In this document: piece after piece, positions 43,373 to 48,968 of the stretch
How the letters are laid out: each line of letters opens with the position of its first letter
Numbering within the stretch: position 1 is the stretch's first letter
Assembly (NCBI RefSeq): GCF_028823615.1
Contig: NZ_JAPEHT010000006.1
Coordinates: 1 to 48,968 of the forward strand
Length of the DNA: 48,968 nt
From: Planococcus sp. A6
GTDB lineage: Bacteria > Bacillota > Bacilli > Bacillales_A > Planococcaceae
Reading direction: 5' to 3'
The notes under the pieces: model-generated
Databases searched by the model: none
What the model was told of the DNA's origin: nothing
What the model saw: only the letters and a program-made list of their open reading frames with translations
Position numbers and translations under genes: made by a program

Positions 43373-43499
43373 TTCGAAAGCAAAAAAGATTCATTATAAT
43401 GCATGACAAAAAAAGGGATATCTCTACCTGATATCTGAAAATTATGGCATACTAGTTTTAAATAAAGTTCGAGTTTCGAAATGTTCAGGAGGCACCCTT

Positions 43500-45224
43500 A
43501 TGAAAACCGTTTTTTCTTATACCAAACCATATTCATTTCTGATCGGCGTCGCTTTGTTCTTGATGCTCTTGGAGTTGGTCGTCGAGCTTTTGCAGCCATT
43601 GGTCATTGCGAGCATCATCGATGACGGCATCGTGGCAGGGGACCAGGATACGATCATTCGCTTGGGGCTTGTGCTCATGGGCTTGTCATTAATCGCTTTT
43701 TTATCGGGTGTCGCCAATTCATATTTCGCTTCCCATGTATCCCATAGCTTCTCTTTTGATGTCCGGCGCAAAGTTTATGAGCGCGTCCAGTCTTTCTCGC
43801 TGGCGATGTTCAATAAATTTCCAGCATCAGGCCTCATCACACGGCTGACGAGTGATATCCAGCTGATCCAGCAAGTGCTGTATATGAGCTTGCGCATCAT
43901 GCTGCGCGCGCCGTTGCTTGTCATCGGCAGCATGATCATGGCGTTTGTCGTCAATGCACAATTGGCGATTTATTTGATCATCGTCTTTCCAATTTTATTG
44001 GCATTTTTGTATGTCATGGTACGAAAAGGCGTCGTCTATTTCAGCTTTGTGCAGCAGCGGCTTGATAAAGTCAACCGCATGGTACAGGAAAACCTGCAGG
44101 CGGTCCGGCTGATCAAAGCCTATTTGCGTGGCAAGTATGAAGCGAATCGCTTTTCGGAAGTGGCGGGTGCGCTCAAGACCGATACGGTCAAAGCATTCCG
44201 CATCATGGAAATCATCTTGCCGATCCTGCTGTTCGGCATGAACGTGTCTCTACTCGCGGTTGTTTGGTTTGGGGCTTTTGAGATCCGGAGCGGAGACGCG
44301 CAAATCGGTGAATTGGTCGCCATTGTCAATTACGCGATGCGTATGACCGGCGCATTTTCGATGTTCTCATTCATCATTATGGCGTTTGCGCGTGCCATGG
44401 CATCTACTGGCCGCATTGAAGAAATCCTTTTGGCGGATGATGGCGGCGAAGAATCGAATGGTGCAACTGTGCCGGTTAGAGAAGGGACTGTCCGTTTTGA
44501 CGATGTGTCCTTTACGTATCCGGGCACTTCGCGAAGAGTGCTTGAAAACATCAGCTTTGAACTGGCGCCACGCGAGAAACTGGCCATTATGGGCGCCACG
44601 GGATCCGGAAAAACTTCTTTATTGCAGCTGATTCCGAGATTCTACGAAGCGACAGAAGGGAGCGTATCGGTGCACGGCCGTGACGTCCGCGAGTGGGACC
44701 TTCAGGAACTACGCAAGACGATCGGGCTTGTGCCTCAGCAGTCGATGCTCTTTACCGGCAGCATTTCCAATAACCTGTCCTGGGGCAAAGAGCATGCGGA
44801 GCTTCCGGAACTTACAGAGGCCGCAGAAAAAGCCCAAATTGACGAGACGGTCCAGCGATTCCCGAAAGGCTATGAAACGCGCGTCGGCCAAAAGGGCGTC
44901 AATTTATCCGGCGGCCAGAAGCAGCGCTTGTCAATCGCACGGGCATTGGTCCGCAAACCGGCGATCTTGATTCTCGATGACAGTACCAGCGCGCTTGATG
45001 TGAAGACCGAATCTGCACTGTGGGCCGAGCTCGACAAAGAACAAGCGACGACACTGCTGGTGACGCAGAAAGTGCGGACGGCGATGCGTGCAGACCGCAT
45101 CCTGCTGTTGGAGGATGGCATCGCTTCAGCTTACGGCACTCACGAGGAATTGCTGGATAGCTCTTCTTTGTATCGTGAAATTGCGCTGTCCCAGCAAGCG
45201 GAGGAGGTGGATGAATATGTTTAA
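43500..45224 (+). CDS. Heterodimeric ABC exporter subunit A (YfiB-like)
   Basis: A 574-residue half-transporter: six membrane helices (residues 1-310) and an ATPase domain with Walker A GATGSGKTS, canonical signature LSGGQKQR and Walker B ILILDDSTSALD, in which the catalytic Glu is replaced by Asp. That makes its own ATP site degenerate, as in heterodimeric exporters such as BmrCD or TM287/288. Length and N-terminus (MKTVFSYTKPYSF) fit the YfiB branch, multidrug or lipid export. The partner gene overlaps it by 8 nt. Confidence 0.92.
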   Translation: MKTVFSYTKPYSFLIGVALFLMLLELVVELLQPLVIASIIDDGIVAGDQDTIIRLGLVLMGLSLIAFLSGVANSYFASHVSHSFSFDVRRKVYERVQSFSLAMFNKFPASGLITRLTSDIQLIQQVLYMSLRIMLRAPLLVIGSMIMAFVVNAQLAIYLIIVFPILLAFLYVMVRKGVVYFSFVQQRLDKVNRMVQENLQAVRLIKAYLRGKYEANRFSEVAGALKTDTVKAFRIMEIILPILLFGMNVSLLAVVWFGAFEIRSGDAQIGELVAIVNYAMRMTGAFSMFSFIIMAFARAMASTGRIEEILLADDGGEESNGATVPVREGTVRFDDVSFTYPGTSRRVLENISFELAPREKLAIMGATGSGKTSLLQLIPRFYEATEGSVSVHGRDVREWDLQELRKTIGLVPQQSMLFTGSISNNLSWGKEHAELPELTEAAEKAQIDETVQRFPKGYETRVGQKGVNLSGGQKQRLSIARALVRKPAILILDDSTSALDVKTESALWAELDKEQATTLLVTQKVRTAMRADRILLLEDGIASAYGTHEELLDSSSLYREIALSQQAEEVDEYV

Positions 45225-47040
45225 TGCAATCCGCCGGCCTTTTGGCTATGAGCCGGTATTGACGAAAGAAGATTTAAAGAAATCCCCCGATAAAAAGAAT
45301 GAACGCGCGAAAAACTGGAAGTCCACCTTGCTGCGAATCTGGAAGCTGGTCGACGAACAACGGACGCTATTGATCATCGTCCTGACGCTTGTGTTCATCA
45401 GTTCTGCGATGGCACTGCTCGGGCCGCTTTTGATCGGTTATATCATCGATACCTATATTGTGCCGGGTGCATTTGAAGGCATGGGCATGATCATCGGCTG
45501 GCTTATCATGGTCTATGTGCTCCATTCGGTTTCTCTCTATTTGCAGAACTACTGGATGGTCGGCATCGCCCAGCAAGTCATCTATCAAATGCGCGCGGGG
45601 CTGTTTGGCCATCTGCAACGCTTGCCGGTGTCGTTTTTCGATAAGCGCCAGCACGGCGAATTGATGAGCCGTATGACCAATGATATCGAAAACGTTTCGT
45701 CGACGCTCAACACCTCGTTCATTCAAGTGTTCTCGAGCATTTTGACGCTGGTCGGGACGGCAGTGGTGATGGTGTTTCTCAGCCCGCTCCTCACCGTATT
45801 GACATTTATCATCATCCCGATTATGTATTGGGCCGTTCGCTGGATCACAAAACGTACGGGCCCTTTGTATAAAGAACAGCAAAAAGCGGTCGGGGATCTG
45901 AACGGCATGATCGAAGAAACCATTTCGGGACAGAAAATCGTCAAAGCCTTTTCCCAGGAAGACCGCGTCATGGATGAGTTCCTCGTCAAAAGCGAACGAC
46001 TCCGCCGCACCGGCTTCTGGGCTTGGACGTATGCCGGATTCATTCCGAAAGTGATGAACTTCCTGAACAATGGCAGTTTCGCGCTCGTTGCAGGTGTCGG
46101 CGGATTGCTCGCCTTGAACGGCTCGGTCACCATTGGTGTGATTGTTATCTTCACTGAGTATTCACGACAGTTCACGCGCCCGTTGAACGATTTGGCAAAC
46201 CAATTCAACACGGTGCTCTCGGCCATTGCGGGGGCTGAACGCGTATTTGCCATCATGGACGAAGCAGAAGAAGCAGACGATACGAAAAACAATGCCGATA
46301 AGCGGCTTGAAGGAAAAGTCGAATTCAATAATGTGTCCTTCAAATACGAAGGCGCGGAAGAAGAATGGACGATCCGTAATCTGAGCTTTACGGTGGAAAC
46401 CGGGCAGACGGCGGCATTTGTTGGTGCGACAGGCGCAGGCAAAACGACCGTCATGCAGCTTTTGGCGAGATTTTACGATGTCGATGAAGGGGAGATCCGC
46501 ATCGATGGAACGCCAATCGGGGCGATGCCGCGAGAAACTTTGCGCAAGCAGATTGCCTTCGTCTTGCAGGACCCGTTCCTGTTCGAAGCTTCAGTCAGCG
46601 ACAATATCCGCTACGGCAAGCTTGATGCGAGTGACGAAGAAGTGGTGGAAGCGGCGAAAAAAGCCAATGCCCATGACTTCATCTCCAAACTGCCGGAAGG
46701 CTACGATACGGTGCTGTCTGGCGACGGTTCGATGATCAGCCAAGGGCAAAAGCAACTCTTGTCGATTGCCCGCGCGCTCATCGCTGATCCGGTCATCTTG
46801 CTGCTTGATGAAGCGACAAGTTCGATTGATACCGTGACAGAGCTGAAAATCCAGGAAGCACTTGAACGCCTTATGGAAGGGCGCACGAGTTTTGTCATCG
46901 CTCACCGCTTGAATACAGTGAGGAAGGCGGATTTCGTCTATGTCATGGAACTCGGCAAATTGGTCGAATCAGGCAGCCAGGACGAATTGCTGGAAAAAGG
47001 CGGCTTGTATGCCACCATGCTGGCAGATGCTAAATTATAA
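45217..47040 (+). CDS. Heterodimeric ABC exporter subunit B (YfiC-like)
   Basis: A 607-residue half-transporter with an N-terminal cytosolic extension, six membrane helices (about 50-350) and an ATPase domain with Walker A GATGAGKTT, a degenerate signature ISQGQKQL and canonical Walker B LLLDEATSSID. The defects are complementary to the first subunit: together they make one consensus and one degenerate ATP site. Start ATG 45217 is 9 nt from AGGAGG; ATG 45211 is too close. It overlaps the end of subunit A. Confidence 0.92.
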   Translation: MFNAIRRPFGYEPVLTKEDLKKSPDKKNERAKNWKSTLLRIWKLVDEQRTLLIIVLTLVFISSAMALLGPLLIGYIIDTYIVPGAFEGMGMIIGWLIMVYVLHSVSLYLQNYWMVGIAQQVIYQMRAGLFGHLQRLPVSFFDKRQHGELMSRMTNDIENVSSTLNTSFIQVFSSILTLVGTAVVMVFLSPLLTVLTFIIIPIMYWAVRWITKRTGPLYKEQQKAVGDLNGMIEETISGQKIVKAFSQEDRVMDEFLVKSERLRRTGFWAWTYAGFIPKVMNFLNNGSFALVAGVGGLLALNGSVTIGVIVIFTEYSRQFTRPLNDLANQFNTVLSAIAGAERVFAIMDEAEEADDTKNNADKRLEGKVEFNNVSFKYEGAEEEWTIRNLSFTVETGQTAAFVGATGAGKTTVMQLLARFYDVDEGEIRIDGTPIGAMPRETLRKQIAFVLQDPFLFEASVSDNIRYGKLDASDEEVVEAAKKANAHDFISKLPEGYDTVLSGDGSMISQGQKQLLSIARALIADPVILLLDEATSSIDTVTELKIQEALERLMEGRTSFVIAHRLNTVRKADFVYVMELGKLVESGSQDELLEKGGLYATMLADAKL

Positions 47041-47047
47041 CGAAAAC

Positions 47048-47087
47048 TAAGCAGAAGGCGGGGAGATCCCGGCTTCTGCTTTTTTAA
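47048..47087 (+). terminator. Terminator of the ABC exporter operon
   Basis: Stem AAGCAGAAG..CTTCTGCTT with an inner GC-rich arm and a T6 tail. Confidence 0.87.
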
Positions 47088-47183
47088 TGGAAATGAAGAG
47101 CCACGGGAAGAAACCTTAATTTCGGGAATCAGGTGGCGGCAAGCGCTTTGGGCGGTTATGATAAGAAGAAAAAGGAAGGCGGG

Positions 47184-48038
47184 ATGGAAATGGAATTGTC
47201 CCTGTCGATTGCGTCGTTTCCGCTGGATGCGGAGACTGCCGGGGAAATGGAGCGGCTGATTGACGGCGAGCCGGAACAGTGCCGGACCTTGCTGCAAAGT
47301 GAATTATGGCAAAAACAGTTCGCAAAAGGATTTGCGGTGCTCGCTTACACCGATAGCGGAGAGCTGGTGGCCTGTGCGGCGGCAGCGGATTTGGTCGGCT
47401 TGCATCATTACGAATGGTCGGCATTTGTCTCGCCGGATTACCGCCGCCTTGGGCTGGCAACAGCTTTGGCTGACGGCGTGCAGCATTCCCTCGTACAGCG
47501 CGGGGCGGAAAGTGAACTCGCGGCATTCACGGAACATAGCGCATCAGATAGCTGGTTAGAAGGACTCGGCTATCATTGTACTTTCCAGGAATTGCAGTTT
47601 GAAGCGCAACCGCTTTCTACGTACCAACTTGCTGAAACGGTCGAAATTATTCCGTACGAAGAGCAATATTCACGCGAATTGGTGGATCTTCTGCGCGCGG
47701 CATTTGATGAATCTGTTCTTCCGGTGCTTGAGCACAACCTGGAAGATACGGAGCGCCATGTTTATTTGATGCGGCAGGAGGGCGAGCTCGTGGCGACGGC
47801 TACATTGAGCAGTGAAGACCAGGCGTTGTGGGTGACAGCGCTCGCAGTGTCACCGGATACCCAGCGATCAGGCTATGGCCAAGCATTTCTGAAGTGGTCG
47901 CGGCATTTAGCGCATCAGAAAAAATTGGCGCGTGTGCTGGTCGAAGTGGAAACGGAAAATGTGGCGTGGCCGGTTTATGAAAAGGCGGGCTTTACAAGGT
48001 TATCGACCATTTCCTATTGGCAGCGCCCGCTGCAATAA
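47184..48038 (+). CDS. Tandem GNAT acetyltransferase
   Basis: A 284-residue protein with two GNAT folds. The first (residues 1-140) has ADLVGLHHYEWSAFVSPDYRRLGLATALADGVQ; the second (150-284) has ALWVTALAVSPDTQRSGYGQAFLKWS and ends NVAWPVYEKAGFTRLSTISYW. Both acetyl-CoA-binding loops (RRLGLA and QRSGYG) are recognisable. The acceptor is unknown. Start ATG 47184 follows AAGGAAGGCGGG; an in-frame ATG at 47133 has no site. Confidence 0.87.
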   Translation: MEMELSLSIASFPLDAETAGEMERLIDGEPEQCRTLLQSELWQKQFAKGFAVLAYTDSGELVACAAAADLVGLHHYEWSAFVSPDYRRLGLATALADGVQHSLVQRGAESELAAFTEHSASDSWLEGLGYHCTFQELQFEAQPLSTYQLAETVEIIPYEEQYSRELVDLLRAAFDESVLPVLEHNLEDTERHVYLMRQEGELVATATLSSEDQALWVTALAVSPDTQRSGYGQAFLKWSRHLAHQKKLARVLVEVETENVAWPVYEKAGFTRLSTISYWQRPLQ

Positions 48039-48040
48039 AA

Positions 48041-48072
48041 AACTGCCCGGCGATAAACCCGCCGGACAGTTA
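48041..48072. terminator. Bidirectional hairpin between the GNAT and YusW-like genes
   Basis: Stem AACTGTCCGGCG/CGCCGGGCAGTT-type around ATAAACC, with A-tract on the left for the minus-strand gene. Confidence 0.7.
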
Positions 48073-48083
48073 TACTTTAGTGC

Positions 48084-48602
48084 TTATTGATTTGTTTGTT
48101 CGTAGTTTTTATCGGAGCCGTCTGCATAGTCTATTTCGATTTCAATTTTCTTGAAGCCAGGATCGATACCGAAAGCTTCGACAACTTGACTGATGACTTC
48201 ATCATCCGGTGTGTCAGGGGTTAAGTTTAATTGGGACATGCCTTGTTCCATTTCATTGAAAGCTTCATCGCCTGTCAGGTCAACACCGTCGACTGTGTTC
48301 TCATATTCGGCTTCTACCTGGCCGCGCTCTTCTTCGTAGCTGAGGTCTAGGGCGTCATCTTGGTCAGGCATATCGACCTCAACGGACAAGTCAGTGAATC
48401 CGTATGTTTCGCCGTCCTTAGTTCCTTCAGTTCCGCCGCTTGGAGAAGCATCTTCAGTCGATTCCGCTTCCGGTGCTGTCGTTTCTTCAGCAGCATCGTC
48501 TGTAACAGGCTGCGTGACTTCTTCGTCATCGCCGCAAGCCGCTAGGGCAAGTGAAGCGGACATGATAAGAACTGGAAAGATCATTTTTTTATGGGTGATC
48601 AT
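48084..48602 (-). CDS. YusW-like lipoprotein
   Basis: A 172-residue lipoprotein. The signal (MIFPVLIMSASLALAAC) ends in a lipobox, then an acidic Thr/Glu/Asp-rich linker (about 25-65) and a YusW-like domain (YGFTDLSVEVDMPDQDDALDLSYEEERGQVEAEYEN and AFGIDPGFKKIEIEIDYADG). Function is unknown. ATG 48602 follows AAGGGAG at about 10 nt; the longer frame from 48668 has no site and overlaps the divergent region. Confidence 0.82.
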   Translation of the reverse strand: MITHKKMIFPVLIMSASLALAACGDDEEVTQPVTDDAAEETTAPEAESTEDASPSGGTEGTKDGETYGFTDLSVEVDMPDQDDALDLSYEEERGQVEAEYENTVDGVDLTGDEAFNEMEQGMSQLNLTPDTPDDEVISQVVEAFGIDPGFKKIEIEIDYADGSDKNYEQTNQ

Positions 48603-48685
48603 AATAGAAAAACTCCCTTTCAAATTTATGTTTACCGTTCTATTCCCGAAATTATGGGGAGTAAGCAATGAAAAATGTAAAAAAG

Positions 48686-48697
48686 TATCGTACGATA
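48686..48697. promoter_or_regulatory. Perfect 12-bp palindrome upstream of kynA
   Basis: TATCGTACGATA, self-complementary, in the divergent region between the lipoprotein gene and kynA. Possible operator. Confidence 0.4.
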
Positions 48698-48730
48698 GGA
48701 AGCACTAGCAGAGTCGAGCATAAGCTGAGC

Positions 48731-48748
48731 TTGAATGGAGCCATTCAA
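48731..48748. promoter_or_regulatory. Inverted repeat abutting the kynA start codon
   Basis: TTGAATGG-AG-CCATTCAA, perfect 8-bp arms, ends at the base before ATG 48749 and contains the only ribosome-site-like GGAG. It could be a repressor operator or an RNA hairpin that hides the ribosome site. Confidence 0.5.
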
Positions 48749-48968
48749 ATGGATAAATACAAAAACGGGCAGAATATCGCCGCTGCAAACGAACAAAATA
48801 TCCGCACGGATTTCAAGGAAAGCATGACTTACGGTGATTATTTGCATCTCGACAAGCTGTTGTCTGCACAGGACGGCGTCAGCGGACACCACGATGAATC
48901 GCTTTTCATCATCATCCATCAAGTATCCGAACTATGGATGAAGCTGATCTTGCATGAGTTGTCGGCGG
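48749..48968 (+). CDS. kynA: Tryptophan 2,3-dioxygenase, 5' part (cut by right edge)
   Basis: The first 73 codons contain [22 protein letters not shown] and [27 protein letters not shown], a very strong match to the N-terminus of tryptophan 2,3-dioxygenase, including the haem-pocket His in IIIHQ. The enzyme opens the indole ring of tryptophan to N-formylkynurenine. I start it at ATG 48749, where family similarity begins; an in-frame ATG at 48668 with a good GGGGAG site would add 27 unrelated residues and cannot be excluded. Confidence 0.9.
   Translation, partial: MDKYKNGQNIAAANEQNIRTDFKESMTYGDYLHLDKLLSAQDGVSGHHDESLFIIIHQVSELWMKLILHELSA

Noticed and set aside
1-48968. CRISPR arrays, tRNA or rRNA genes, insertion sequences
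   Set aside because: No regularly spaced repeats, cloverleaf or rRNA signatures, transposase motifs or terminal inverted repeats with target duplications were seen.

Overview
The window reads as chromosomal DNA of a low- to moderate-GC Bacillota, most likely a Planococcaceae member (Planococcus/Planomicrobium-like). This rests on strong Bacillus-type Shine-Dalgarno sequences, frequent TTG/GTG starts, S-box and THI-box leaders, lipoprotein signal peptides, and a Bacillus-like gene set (LipM, YdaG, YusW-like, YfiBC-like) combined with the MetX/MetY route to methionine. The family assignment is inference. I saw no rRNA, tRNA, CRISPR array, prophage or insertion sequence; it is housekeeping and metabolic DNA with one repeat-rich intergenic island.

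Layout. 1-1335: hmp (cut by the left edge) divergent from nsrR, with an NsrR-type operator between them. 1365-3246: small stress proteins and a V4R-like/STAS regulator. 3311-5914: a complete TPP riboswitch with its own terminator directly upstream of lipM-lipA, then a DUF4825 lipoprotein. 6013-7230: pepT. 7303-14133: a methionine/sulfur locus with two S-box riboswitches, one reading left into metN-metI-metQ-M20 amidohydrolase and one reading right into metY-metX. 14319-18649: a small HTH protein, an EamA transporter and a two-component system with a possible small membrane protein between its two genes. 18836-20086: a TM-helix-repeat channel-like protein. 20392-24615: a CcpA-type operon for carboxylate uptake and CoA activation. 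24745-28425: a broken dedA, a 2-hydroxyacid dehydrogenase, trhO, and a TipA-like MerR regulator with a 42-residue zinc-ribbon gene. 28631-32499: a probable lysine-degradation operon (aldehyde dehydrogenase, lysine 6-dehydrogenase, acyl-CoA dehydrogenase). 32664-39534: a lipid kinase with a damaged C-terminus, an AlaX-type editing protein, a beta-propeller protein, a zinc alcohol dehydrogenase and a split ThrE exporter. 39605-40119: two copies of a structured non-coding repeat. 40205-43333: a frameshifted PAS/GGDEF/EAL gene and a frameshifted EamA gene. 43500-48602: a heterodimeric ABC exporter, a double-GNAT protein and a YusW-like lipoprotein. 48749-end: the start of tryptophan 2,3-dioxygenase.

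The most unusual signal is the TPP riboswitch on lipoate biosynthesis genes. Its aptamer, anti-terminator and terminator can all be drawn from the sequence and no thiamine gene intervenes, so thiamine pyrophosphate appears to control assembly of lipoate, the other cofactor of the 2-oxoacid dehydrogenases. Second in interest are the paired intergenic repeats with a variable apical hairpin, the small ORF inside the two-component operon, and a cluster of four genes disrupted by small indels.
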